From Prevotella sp. (GTDB taxonomy: Bacteria > Bacteroidota > Bacteroidia > Bacteroidales > Bacteroidaceae), in assembly GCA_017548605.1 (NCBI GenBank), contig JAFYZT010000040.1, forward strand, positions 310,001 to 374,000: a stretch of DNA of 64,000 nt, written 5' to 3'. The translations under genes and the position numbers were made by a program. This document shows, piece after piece, positions 18,598-26,758 of the stretch. The notes under the pieces are model-generated. The model worked only from the letters and a program-made list of their open reading frames with translations. It ran no database searches and had not been told where the DNA came from. How positions within the stretch are numbered: the stretch's first letter is position 1; the number at the start of each line of letters is the position of its first letter.

Positions 18598-20560
18598 ATT
18601 TATTCAACCATTTCTTTCCTTTGCTGATGACAACTCCCCGATATGAACTGTCAACACGTTGGCCATTGAGGTTATAGAGAATATCTTTATCGTCATCGTC
18701 GTTTTCGGCAATGATGCCTTCTATATCTGTTGACAGGCTGGCGATGGGATAACCATAATGGTTGGACATATTCAATGGTACGACGAAGAATGACTCGTGG
18801 GCTGGACAGATAAACGGTTCTCCTTCAGGACATCCCGGACTGAAAAAGAAGCCAACAGTATTGTTCTTCGTCCGCAGGCGATAAAAGACGAGATTATTAT
18901 CATACGGATCACCATATTCATTCCAATAGGAATCCGTCATGGCCTCTTCATCATATCCTCTCTGATACCAACACCACCAATATCTTATACTTGCATACGC
19001 CTCCTTGAAAGTATAGGTGCCAGGATTGTCCGCTTTTAGCACCACCGCCATACCTTGAGGAATTACCTCACCAGGTTTAAAGATAAACTCCTTTTCAATT
19101 TTAAGCGTATTCTGATCTATACCAAAATGATAGGCACGTATGCCTTGTGGCACGATGAAACCCATTTTACTATAATAGATGGTGGTAAAGAGTAGGTCAG
19201 TAAATGTAACATCCACCGTTTCTGGTTCATCCAGCACGAAAAATACCTCATCGATAAATCCAGCATGACCTTGTGGAAAAGAGATGGTGATTCTATCAGT
19301 CAAGGTCATTCTTTCAAAGCGCAGTTCAAACAATGTGAAACGACCCGATTTGCTCAAGGGTTTTACCGTGGCAATAGAAAAGTCACAATCTCCATACTCT
19401 AAAGTATTATTATTGACGACAGTGACCGTTGAGCCATTTCCGATAAAATTGCCGCACACCTCACCCTCACCCAAAGCATATCCATCGAACGGGCGAGCAT
19501 CTATCCTAACAGTTACGGCATCTGCACTTTGTCCCATTGACTCTGCCCAGAAATACATTTTTCCATTGCCCGTTATATTGATGTGTTTGATGACCAAACT
19601 TCCACCACTGCCAATGATTGCACACTGATTACCCGAATAAACTTTATTAAAACGTGGACTATCACCTTCATAGTATTCGTCATCATAAAGCAGCCATTCC
19701 TTATCAGTCCCCTCAAGAGGTGTCAGGTCAAAAAGGTCTTGCCAAATGCCGTCGTTACCTCCCACCCCGTTGACATTATCAAACGACTCATACCAGTCTA
19801 CGTTATCGGGTATGGGTGCATAGAAAAACTCTTTATATACCACCATGCTCGTCTTGCCATTAGAAACAGCCATCGCCCTGACGACAGTCGACTCGTCGAT
19901 AGTGAAAGGACCTTGGTAGAGCGTACTGTTCTGGTCGGGATCATCAGCACAGTTGGTGTTGTAATAAATCTGCGCTCCTTCGGTAGGACAAGAGATGGAA
20001 ATAGTATTTGTCTGTTTGAACAGTTGGCCTTTCGACGATGAGATAACAGGGTTCATCACCTCCGTTTGCACTTCATGGTATGTTATCGTAAGGGAAGATA
20101 TCCAAACCTGGTTTCCCTGTTCTGCCGTGTGTGAACTCGTATTTGTCATTGACACGTCGCCGGCAATATGGCTGATGATGCCAAAGGGACCTTGGTTGTC
20201 ATATTCATAAGTGCAGTTGGAAAAAGAGGCAGAGGCATTGTCGGTGATATTGACCTTATAGACATAATTAACGACGATATCGTTTACCACTATGTTTTCC
20301 TTTGCCTTGATGGTCATGGCATTTCCCACGTAAAACCTCGCACCCATGGAATAGTATTTTGGAGCTGACTCAGCCCCGTTTGCATAGAACGACAGCTTCA
20401 CACTTTCAAGATTGCTGAGAGCGGATATATCTGACAGGTTTGTACCACTGGCAGCACCGTAGTCTGCAAAACGGATGGTTTCCGTTTTCGTCTGTGCCGA
20501 TACTCCTACGCTTGCCACAATAGATAGTAAGAGCAATGAGTGTTTCAATAGTCTATTCAT
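18596..20560 (-). CDS. Secreted multidomain protein with chitobiase-C-like domain
   Basis: 654 residues from ATG 20560 (MNRLLKHSLLLLSIVASVGVSAQ, signal peptide). Residues about 170-240 (NTISISCPTEGAQIYYNT to VRAMAVSNG) look like a CHB_HEX_C/FN3-type beta-sandwich domain. The middle part (residues about 250-430) contains beta-rich segments similar to carbohydrate-binding jelly rolls, and the C-terminus ends DILYNLNGQRV-x-GVVISKGKKW, a motif found at the ends of many Prevotella/Bacteroides surface proteins. No hydrolase motif is visible. It starts 31 bp after the DUF2461 stop, so the two may share a transcript. Function unknown; I infer a cell-surface or secreted binding protein. Confidence 0.8.
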   Translation of the reverse strand: MNRLLKHSLLLLSIVASVGVSAQTKTETIRFADYGAASGTNLSDISALSNLESVKLSFYANGAESAPKYYSMGARFYVGNAMTIKAKENIVVNDIVVNYVYKVNITDNASASFSNCTYEYDNQGPFGIISHIAGDVSMTNTSSHTAEQGNQVWISSLTITYHEVQTEVMNPVISSSKGQLFKQTNTISISCPTEGAQIYYNTNCADDPDQNSTLYQGPFTIDESTVVRAMAVSNGKTSMVVYKEFFYAPIPDNVDWYESFDNVNGVGGNDGIWQDLFDLTPLEGTDKEWLLYDDEYYEGDSPRFNKVYSGNQCAIIGSGGSLVIKHINITGNGKMYFWAESMGQSADAVTVRIDARPFDGYALGEGEVCGNFIGNGSTVTVVNNNTLEYGDCDFSIATVKPLSKSGRFTLFELRFERMTLTDRITISFPQGHAGFIDEVFFVLDEPETVDVTFTDLLFTTIYYSKMGFIVPQGIRAYHFGIDQNTLKIEKEFIFKPGEVIPQGMAVVLKADNPGTYTFKEAYASIRYWWCWYQRGYDEEAMTDSYWNEYGDPYDNNLVFYRLRTKNNTVGFFFSPGCPEGEPFICPAHESFFVVPLNMSNHYGYPIASLSTDIEGIIAENDDDDKDILYNLNGQRVDSSYRGVVISKGKKWLNK

Positions 20561-20591
20561 AGTCAGGATTTTCAATTCATCAGGGGTGGGC

Positions 20592-21293
20592 TCATTCATA
20601 GTCGTCGATGACGGCGTTGATAAAGTCCATCATCGGCTTGGCAGTTTTGAAAACCTCCGTCATACGTTCCAGACAGTGGGGTTGGGTGAAGAAGTCGTCG
20701 GGGATGGCGGACCACGCACAATAGTCCTTCATGCGCAGGTACAGGATATGTTCATCATCGCGCGGAAATCCAGAAGGAACTGTCTTCAGCATTTCCAATC
20801 CAAATCCCTTTTCATCCTCAAAAGTATGTTCTCCCGGCACACCGAAGGTATCGAGGAAATGTTTATTCCTGACACATTTATTCCACTGCTGGCGATTAGC
20901 CATTATTTCGTTACGCGTAGCCGTGAGTATATTTGTTGGCAACCAATAGCTGCCCGTCGCCAGCAAACAGTGACCCGGTTCGAGATGGAGGTAATATCCC
21001 CCATGCAATGCCTTTTTCCCATGTGCAGCAATATAAGCCCCCAGATGTCGTTTGTACGGCGACTTGTCGGGTGAGAAGCGCGTGTCACGGTAGAAGCGGT
21101 ATGTGGTATCAGCCACTTTCACATGAGCGATGGAATCGTCGAACTGTGCCAAGCGGACAATAACATCAGCAATAAGGCGTTCAAACTCCTCTTTGGCCGC
21201 CATATAGAGTGGTTTGTTTTCGTTAAACCACGGACGGTTATTGTTGCGAGCTACTTGTTGGAGGAAATCGAGTATGAGAGAGGTATTATACAA
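20592..21293 (-). CDS. DUF2461 family protein
   Basis: 233 residues, cytoplasmic. It has the typical DUF2461 pattern: LDFLQQVARNNNRPWFNENK at the N-terminus, YRFYRDTRFSPDKSPYKRHLG near 65-85, GGYYLHLEPG near 100, and an LKTVPSGFPRDDEH-type segment near 170. The family is widespread in Bacteroidetes and has no established biochemical role that I can cite. It sits between araC and the secreted protein on the minus strand. Its upstream gap (21294-21459) is filled with ggggtgagag repeats, and no clear promoter is visible. Confidence 0.88.
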   Translation of the reverse strand: MYNTSLILDFLQQVARNNNRPWFNENKPLYMAAKEEFERLIADVIVRLAQFDDSIAHVKVADTTYRFYRDTRFSPDKSPYKRHLGAYIAAHGKKALHGGYYLHLEPGHCLLATGSYWLPTNILTATRNEIMANRQQWNKCVRNKHFLDTFGVPGEHTFEDEKGFGLEMLKTVPSGFPRDDEHILYLRMKDYCAWSAIPDDFFTQPHCLERMTEVFKTAKPMMDFINAVIDDYE

Positions 21294-21302
21294 GGGTGTG
21301 GG

Positions 21303-21404
21303 GTTTTGAGGGGTGAGAGGGGATTAAGGGGTGAGGGGTAAGGAGTGAGAGGTGAGGGGTGGGGTTTTAAGGGGTGAGAGGTGAGGGGTGAGAAGTGAGA
21401 GAAT
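21303..21404. repeat. ggggtgagaggtgagggg array
   Basis: About 100 bp of degenerate ggggtgagag/gtgaggggt/aaggagtgag units, the longest intergenic copy of the family. The same units are inserted in frame in the GH94 gene at 5413-5451. Confidence 0.8.
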
Positions 21405-21459
21405 AGTCTGTAGAGTTTTTATCTTTAGTCCATTAACTCCTTCAAGTGGATTATCAACA

Positions 21460-22344
21460 TTACACGATGATGCGTGTCTTGTGATAGTTCTCACGGAATT
21501 CTGAGGGAGAGCAGTTCTTTTTCTTTTTGAATATACGGTTGAAGTTACTGAGATTATTGAATCCACAATCGAAGGCTATCTCCGATATGGAGCGTGCCGT
21601 GTCGACAAGCATTCTCGATGCATAACCCAATCGGATATCAATGATATATTCAGAGAGGTTCCTACCTGTATGTAACTTGAAGAACCTGCTGAAAGCACTG
21701 GAACTCATCCCAGCGATGTCGGCAAGTGCGGCCAGTCGTAGTTCGTATTTGTAGTTCTGTGCGATATGGTTTTTCACCTTCAGTATACGTCGGCTGTCAT
21801 CCTCCACCGCTATCTTGGCAAAGCTGGAAGTGGCCAAGGTGCGTGTACCGTGACATTTCGACAGTTCATAAAGTATAGACATAAACTGCTGCACAGCATA
21901 GAACCCATCTTTTACAGAGCTGAGCGAGTCAAGCAAGGGATACACCCTCATGATGGCTTCGAGAGGAAAGACCAATCCTTTCCGTGCCTCGTTCATCATC
22001 TTGCGAATACTGAAAAAGGGGTTCCTGCCAAAGAAACCATCTTCATCCATGTGGAAGTCAAACTGAATGGTTATCTCCCTGATATCGTCGTTGGTACATT
22101 CGTTCTGTTCCCACACATGTTCAAGGTCGGGGGATGTGATAAGCACGAGGTCGTATTCATCGATTACCTCGGCATTATCGCCCACGATGCGTTTTACTCC
22201 CTTAGCATGTTCCACGAAATTAAGTTCCTGCACCACATGGTTGTGTATGGGATAAGTGAACTCTTTCTTTCGTCTGTCGGCGATATAGAGCACATCTTTT
22301 CCATTAAGAGGAGAAATTTCATGTATGATTCTTTTTTCGTCCAT
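21460..22344 (-). CDS. AraC-family transcriptional regulator
   Basis: 294 residues. The N-terminal part is a cupin-like sensor domain (YPIHNHVVQELNFVEH, a sugar- or small-molecule-binding fold). The C-terminal AraC/XylS double helix-turn-helix spans about 190-285: LRLAALADIAGMSSSAFSRFF (first HTH) and SISEIAFDCGFNNLSNFNRIFKK (second HTH), ending CSPSEFREN. It begins 44 bp downstream of the dapA stop and may be co-transcribed with it. The ligand is unknown. Its targets could be local (dapA, DUF2461 or the secreted protein), but nothing in the sequence proves this. Confidence 0.92.
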   Translation of the reverse strand: MDEKRIIHEISPLNGKDVLYIADRRKKEFTYPIHNHVVQELNFVEHAKGVKRIVGDNAEVIDEYDLVLITSPDLEHVWEQNECTNDDIREITIQFDFHMDEDGFFGRNPFFSIRKMMNEARKGLVFPLEAIMRVYPLLDSLSSVKDGFYAVQQFMSILYELSKCHGTRTLATSSFAKIAVEDDSRRILKVKNHIAQNYKYELRLAALADIAGMSSSAFSRFFKLHTGRNLSEYIIDIRLGYASRMLVDTARSISEIAFDCGFNNLSNFNRIFKKKKNCSPSEFRENYHKTRIIV

Positions 22345-22388
22345 GGGGGTTGTAACAGTTGCTTCCTATTAACTTGTCAACTCGTCTA

Positions 22389-23276
22389 CTACAGTTTCAG
22401 TTCTTTCAAGATTTCGCTCATGCGACGGAGAGTAGTGACACGCGTTGGTACAAGCGGCAGGCGGAGCACATTCTCAATAAATCCCATCTCATGGAGCAGA
22501 GCCTTAACACCCGCAGGGTTGCCATCGACGAAGAGGAGGCTGTACAGGTCGATGAATTTATAATGAATCTTTCTTGCCGCCGCAAATTCGTTGTTGAATT
22601 CCAGCCTTATCATACGCGAGAATTCCTTTGGCAGTGCGTTACCGATGACAGATATGACCCCCACAGCACCGCATGCCACCATGGGATAGGTGAGTGCATC
22701 GTCGCCGGAGATGACATCGAAGTCGTCGGGTTTGTTTTTGATGATTTCGTCAACCTGTTCAAGGTTTCCGCTGGCTTCTTTGATGGCTACGATATTCTGG
22801 CAGTCGCGTGCCAGCCTCACGGTTGTTTCCGCTTTCATATTGATACCCGTCCGTCCCGGCACGTTGTAAAGCACTACGGGAAGTTCCGTTGCCGCTGCTA
22901 TGGCCTTGAAGTGCTGGTACAACCCTTCTTGCGACGGTTTATTGTAGAAGGGACATACAGAGAGTATGCCATCGATACCTGCGAGGTCTGTGCTTTTCAG
23001 TTCTTCGACCACCGCCGCCGTGTTGTTTCCTCCGCATCCCATGAGGATAGGCACCCTTCCTCCAGCTCGTTTGACGATAAGTTCTTTAATGGTTTTCTTT
23101 TCCTCCTTATTAAGACAGGGTGTTTCTCCTGTCGTGGCGAGGATGCACAGAAAGTCAGCCCCATTGGATAGTTGGTAGTCGACCAATCGAGTGAGTGCCT
23201 CATAATCCACCGCCCCGTCTTGCGTGAATGGTGTTATGAGGGCGATACCCAGTCCTTTAAATATATTTTGTACCAT
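22389..23276 (-). CDS. dapA: 4-hydroxy-tetrahydrodipicolinate synthase
   Basis: Condenses pyruvate and aspartate semialdehyde in the lysine/meso-diaminopimelate pathway. It is a class I aldolase TIM barrel with the full DHDPS residue set: ATTGETP (T48, T49), YNVPGRTG (Y137, R142) and AIKEASGN (Schiff-base K166). The 295-residue length is normal. The arginine after YNVPG favours DapA over N-acetylneuraminate lyase and other pyruvate aldolases. The start at 23276 (MVQNIFKGLGIALITPF) matches family N-termini, and a minus-strand TAAATTTG lies at 23336-23329, about 50 bp upstream. No other dap gene is nearby. Confidence 0.93.
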   Translation of the reverse strand: MVQNIFKGLGIALITPFTQDGAVDYEALTRLVDYQLSNGADFLCILATTGETPCLNKEEKKTIKELIVKRAGGRVPILMGCGGNNTAAVVEELKSTDLAGIDGILSVCPFYNKPSQEGLYQHFKAIAAATELPVVLYNVPGRTGINMKAETTVRLARDCQNIVAIKEASGNLEQVDEIIKNKPDDFDVISGDDALTYPMVACGAVGVISVIGNALPKEFSRMIRLEFNNEFAAARKIHYKFIDLYSLLFVDGNPAGVKALLHEMGFIENVLRLPLVPTRVTTLRRMSEILKELKL

Positions 23277-23380
23277 GAGAGGGTTTACTTGTTGTCGTTA
23301 AAATTTGCTTTTCCTTTACAATCTGGTGCAAATTTACGGCTTTTTAGCCTATTTTGCACATTATGCACTATTAAAAAAAG

Positions 23381-23445
23381 TTACGAGTGATGAATGTTGA
23401 GGTGTAAGGAGTATGGGAGTATAGGAGTTTGGGAGTTTGGACAAT
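23381..23445. repeat. gagtgat plus ggagtatgggagt arrays in the dapA-truA gap
   Basis: gttacgagtgatgaatgttg is followed by units of the form ggagtatgggagtataggag and tttgggagtttgg. Beyond it (23463-23512) lies an acttaactcctttaacaact-type direct repeat. Confidence 0.65.
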
Positions 23446-23542
23446 AGCATGCGGGGCAATGGCTAAACTACTTAACTCCTTTAACAACTTAACACCTTTA
23501 ATTACATAACTGTTTAGGGTTTAGTGTTGAGTGACGAGATTC

Positions 23543-24304
23543 TCATTCAATAATATCCGGATAGTCTATTCGTTGCAGGAAGAGGGCTTGTGGCGGCATG
23601 CTCTCCCCAGCCTCGGTACGTCGGCGTGAAGCCAAGATATCTGAGAACTGCTCTAAAGTCACCCTACCCCGTCCCACGTCGATGAGGGTGCCAACCACCG
23701 CCCGAACCATATTGCGCAGGAACCGATTGGCAGTAATAGTAAATCGCCAGCGATGATTGTCAATCTGTTCCCACTGAGCTTTTGTAACATAGCAGAGCGT
23801 CGTTTTCACATCCGTCTTTGACTTACAAAACGAGGCAAAGTCATCATTCACAAGTAGCATCGCCGCCGCTTGGTTCATCAGCGAGAAATCAAGGTCAAAA
23901 TGAACGAAACAAGAACGGTCGCCGAGGAACGGGTCTTTTTGTGTGTGAATGAAATAATAATAGGTGCGTGCCATGGCTGAGAAGCGTGCGTGTGCTGTTG
24001 CAGCCACTTTATGTATTCGCTGAATAGCAATATCATAAGGTAAGAGTCGGTTGAGTTTGTAGGCCAGTTGTTCACAACCGCCCAAAGCTTCGACTCTTGT
24101 CGCATCATCATCGAAATGAGCTACCATCATGGCAGCATGGACACCAGCATCAGTACGTCCCGCCCCTGTTACCTCAATATCCGTACGCAAGATGGTAGAC
24201 AGTGCCTCTTGTAGTTTCTGCTGCACCGACATACCGTTAGGTTGTACCTGCCATCCATGGTAACGTGCTCCGTTGAAGCTGAGATAGATGAAATATCTTT
24301 GCAT
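23543..24304 (-). CDS. truA: tRNA pseudouridine(38-40) synthase
   Basis: Isomerises U38-40 in the anticodon arm of many tRNAs. TruA fold: N-terminal YFIYLSFNGARYHGWQ, catalytic GAGRTDAGVHA (D52), a LNRLLPYDIAIQ strand and C-terminal FLRNMVRAVVGTLIDVGRGR. 253 residues, normal. The ATG at 24304 gives MQRYFIYLSF, and a minus-strand TACTTTTG at 24329-24322 leaves a short leader. Upstream is a ggtaaaaagg array. Confidence 0.95.
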   Translation of the reverse strand: MQRYFIYLSFNGARYHGWQVQPNGMSVQQKLQEALSTILRTDIEVTGAGRTDAGVHAAMMVAHFDDDATRVEALGGCEQLAYKLNRLLPYDIAIQRIHKVAATAHARFSAMARTYYYFIHTQKDPFLGDRSCFVHFDLDFSLMNQAAAMLLVNDDFASFCKSKTDVKTTLCYVTKAQWEQIDNHRWRFTITANRFLRNMVRAVVGTLIDVGRGRVTLEQFSDILASRRRTEAGESMPPQALFLQRIDYPDIIE

Positions 24305-24333
24305 GTTTTGTTATTTGGGTACAAAAGTAGTTA

Positions 24334-24402
24334 AAAAGTAAAAAAGTAAAAAGGGAAAAGGGTAAAAAAAGGTAAAAAGGGAAAAGGGTAAAAGAGTAAA
24401 GA
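24334..24402. repeat. ggtaaaaaggg array
   Basis: aaagtaaaaaagtaaaaagg, then gaaaagggtaaaaaaaggta and similar units. It is the same family as 3641-3710, immediately upstream of the truA promoter. Confidence 0.75.
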
Positions 24403-24433
24403 TATGAAGGGAGTGGTTAAAAATATACAAAAA

Positions 24434-24463
24434 GCCGACACCATCCTCTCGGACGATGTCGGC
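24434..24463 (-). terminator. Terminator reading leftward
   Basis: Arms GCCGACA and TGTCGGC (plus a partly paired inner segment) are followed on the minus strand by TTTTTG. It is 370 bp past the TonB-C gene stop and could end either that transcript or the RNA candidate at 24434-24710. Confidence 0.75.
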
Positions 24464-24710
24464 AATTAGAAAAATTACACTCTATTGATTTGTTGAATCT
24501 TTTGCCATCTGTATTTTCAACGAAATAACGTAAATTGTACTTCATCAATACTTTTCAGCATGGACTTCAGTACTGACAACAGATGTAGCATCTAATACCT
24601 ATAACTATTTGGAGAACATTTATGCATTATCAAGCAAATGAGTAATGAATAGCAAACAACTCGCCAGTTGAAAAGAACTTTTTGGAATGTAGTTATTTAT
24701 TGTTGCGTTG
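24434..24710 (-). ncRNA. Candidate structured non-coding RNA
   Basis: The gap 24305-24832 (528 bp) has no credible coding frame. On its minus strand a TATATTTG box (24718-24711), with a TTTG at 24745-24742 (spacer 23 bp, slightly long), precedes about 275 nt that end in the GCCGACA/TGTCGGC terminator. Between them are nested inverted repeats: CATCTGT / ACAGATG (7 bp perfect) enclosing CAGTACT / AGTATTG, and a separate CAACT-ggcg-AGTTG hairpin. This layout (own promoter, structure, terminator, no ORF) suggests a small RNA. It could instead be a long 3' UTR of the TonB-C gene. I could not match it to 6S RNA, tmRNA, SRP or RNase P. Confidence 0.4.
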
Positions 24711-24832
24711 CAAATATACAATACTTTTTATATTTTATCGACAAAACGGATTAATATTTCAACAAATTAACATTTATTAATTTTTCGCACAAGCACCTAT
24801 TCCAGTCCTCCGATGTTCATATGTCGAAAGAT

Positions 24833-25990
24833 CTATTCTTGTGATGAGAGTACGAAACTTATGGGGAGGCTCTGGATGCAGCGGACGGGGCGACCCTGTT
24901 GACGGGCGGGTTTCCAACGGGGCATGGACATGATAAGGCGCACAGCCTCGCGGTCAAGACCCGGTGAAACGGAATGGACGACAGTAGGCGAAGAAACAGA
25001 GCCGTCGGCCTCAACAATGAACTGCACCACGACCCTGCCCTCTATGTCCAACGTGGCGTCTAGCCAGGGATAACGGATATTGGCACGGAGATAACGATAT
25101 ATGTCTTCGGGGGTATCACGGAACGAAGGCAGTTCCTCGGCAACGACATACACCTGTGCGGTATCGGCGAACCAAGGCTGCGGCGTACAAGACACCGCCT
25201 GTCGCTCTGGAATCTCGGCCTTGAGCATATTCTTGGTCTCTTTGTTCAGGAAATGTTGCAGTTCGCCAGAAGGCACAGCACCCAAGCTGTTGTAATCGTC
25301 GTCATCCATGATGATGCCGAGGTCGAAAAAGGCACCGACACGCATGAGGCACATATCACCGAGGTAAAATCCATAATCCTCTTCTCCAAAACTTGATGGT
25401 ATGGCCCCCAGCAACAACATCTGTAACAGCAGATAGTCGTCGCGGTCAGGGGTGTAGGCACTGGTCTTGAGCATATCCTTGGTTTTGAGTACACGGTCGC
25501 TCGCAATGTCATAGGTGATGAGCCGTTGGCTTTCGGTGACCTGCTCCGCCGTATCCTTGGGGATAACACGGTTGACGAGGCGCAGCGATACGTACCGACC
25601 CTCAACATATTCCATCATATTGAGGCTGACCATCTCATAGTAGGTGCGCAGACCAGGCTCGTCGGGCATCTGCGTAAGCGGCTCGCCCTTCGATGTGAGG
25701 TACTGCTCTATTGCGGGGAACACGACTTCCGACTCCCGTCCGAACAGTTCCTTAGTAAGGTAACGCTGCAATGAAGGCATCGCCATGAAATGGAGCGACA
25801 GCGGCCACTCGAGGTCCATCTTGATGAGATGGAGGGTATTGCCTTGACGACGGAGGTACTGCTGTTGGTGGAATAAGATGCGTTGACGCTCCGTCTGGTT
25901 CTTGACGGAATAGATGGATACGAATGTGCTATCCTGCGCGTGGGCAAGAGTGGCGGCAAAGAGGAATAGTAGCGTTATCAGGTTTTTCAT
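24833..25990 (-). CDS. Secreted/periplasmic protein with TonB C-terminal domain
   Basis: 385 residues from ATG 25990 (MKNLITLLFLFAATLAHAQ, signal peptide); the longer start at 26017 is not needed. The C-terminal ~90 residues match the TonB_C fold: IRYPWLDATLDIEGRVVVQFIVEADGSV, SPGLDREAVRLIMSMPRWKPARQQG and a final beta strand. The rest (about 30-280) is mixed alpha/beta with no family that I recognise. There is no N-terminal membrane anchor or Pro-rich linker, so it is not a classical TonB energy transducer; proteins of this layout are common in Bacteroidetes. A minus-strand TATCTTTG at 26022-26015 gives a leader of about 25 nt. Confidence 0.82.
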   Translation of the reverse strand: MKNLITLLFLFAATLAHAQDSTFVSIYSVKNQTERQRILFHQQQYLRRQGNTLHLIKMDLEWPLSLHFMAMPSLQRYLTKELFGRESEVVFPAIEQYLTSKGEPLTQMPDEPGLRTYYEMVSLNMMEYVEGRYVSLRLVNRVIPKDTAEQVTESQRLITYDIASDRVLKTKDMLKTSAYTPDRDDYLLLQMLLLGAIPSSFGEEDYGFYLGDMCLMRVGAFFDLGIIMDDDDYNSLGAVPSGELQHFLNKETKNMLKAEIPERQAVSCTPQPWFADTAQVYVVAEELPSFRDTPEDIYRYLRANIRYPWLDATLDIEGRVVVQFIVEADGSVSSPTVVHSVSPGLDREAVRLIMSMPRWKPARQQGRPVRCIQSLPISFVLSSQE

Positions 25991-26027
25991 TATTACTTTT
26001 TGTATTGTATGGTGCAAAGATAAGGAA

Positions 26028-26117
26028 AATTAAAAAATTAGAAAATTAAAAGATTAAAAAAGGGAAATCTAAATGTAGATTTTCCTAGATATGGTCAAAA
26101 TACGTTCTTGACCATAT
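26028..26117. repeat. AT-rich array plus two inverted repeats
   Basis: agaaaattaaaagattaaaa units (26028-26060) are followed by AAATCTA-aatg-TAGATTT (extendable to 11 bp with one G-T) and by a perfect 10-bp inverted repeat ATATGGTCAA / TTGACCATAT (26089-26117, 9-nt loop). These start a 741-bp gap (26018-26758) without a credible gene. Confidence 0.7.
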
Positions 26118-26143
26118 GGTCCTATTTGACTAAGCTAGTTTGC

Positions 26144-26254
26144 TTTCACAACCACCCCGTTGTGGACTTTCACAACCATCCCGTTGTGGACTTTCACAAC
26201 CACCTCGTTGTGGACTTTCACAACCACCTCGTTGTGGACTTTCACAACCACCCC
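26144..26254. repeat. 24-bp tandem repeat, 4.6 copies, each a CACAAC/GTTGTG hairpin
   Basis: Copies start at 26144, 26168, 26192, 26216 and 26240 (partial). The unit is TTTCACAACCACCCCGTTGT+GGAC, with C/T changes at two positions. Every full unit contains the inverted repeat CACAAC-CACCCC-GTTGTG. The last copy runs straight into a CCCCTCC/GGAGGGG palindromic element, as if the array had been amplified from that element's 5' flank. Confidence 0.9.
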
Positions 26255-26453
26255 GCCCCCTCCTTTAAGGAGGGGTACCTACCCTCCCCAAGCCCCTCCC
26301 GACATCGGGAGGGGATGTAACCGCTCCACCCGTCGCTCATAAATTAAGGTACTGCTCCCTTTTTCTGCCGGTCGCAGTATTGTTTGACGCAACAGAGTTG
26401 CGATTTCTTGACAAACCACCCCTACCCCTCCTTTAGAAAAGGAGGGGAGTAGG
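26245..26453. repeat. Three palindromic elements: CCCCTCC / GGAGGGG
   Basis: ACCACCCC with CCCCTCCTTtaAAGGAGGGG (26248-26274), CCCCTCCCgacatcGGGAGGGG (26285-26307), and ACCACCCC with CCCCTCCTTTAGAAAAGGAGGGG (26416-26446). From 26454 to 26665 I see only AT-rich DNA with no clear feature. Confidence 0.8.
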
Positions 26454-26665
26454 ATGCTTGCTTTGGAAAAAGAGAGAATAAATGCTAGAGTTGGAAAAGG
26501 TAGGAAAATTGCTTACATATCTCAAAAATCGTGATATTTGGGGATTCTTTATAGCAATTTGTGTAAAAAAGTTGGAGGAAAATCACGTGTAAAGGATGGC
26601 TTTTACTGAATAGTGGATGGTTGATAAGAGAAAGAGGGCTTTTCATAAAAAAATAGTCGTTATTC

Positions 26666-26696
26666 TTTGTTTGTCTCTTGCCTTGCATTACCTTTG
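26666..26696 (+). promoter_or_regulatory. Promoter of the 264-aa secreted protein
   Basis: TTTG at 26666-26669 (and again at 26670-26673) and TACCTTTG at 26689-26696, spacer 15-19 bp. The ATG is 62 bp downstream. Confidence 0.65.
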
Positions 26697-26758
26697 CATT
26701 AAGGAAAGGAGGATAAAGGGAAAAGAAAAAAGAAACAACAACAAAAAAAGTATAAGAT

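Noticed and set aside
22389-23276. N-acetylneuraminate lyase as an alternative to DapA
   Set aside because: The YNVPGRTG arginine and the TTGETP motif are those of dihydrodipicolinate synthase, and no sialic-acid genes are nearby.
26144-26254. CRISPR array
   Set aside because: The 24-bp units are contiguous with no spacers, and no cas gene is in the window.
26108-26320. Small open frame with DFHNHPVV repeats across the 24-bp array
   Set aside because: The peptide is only the translation of the tandem repeat; there is no promoter or start context, and the repeat unit is a DNA hairpin. Kept as a repeat.
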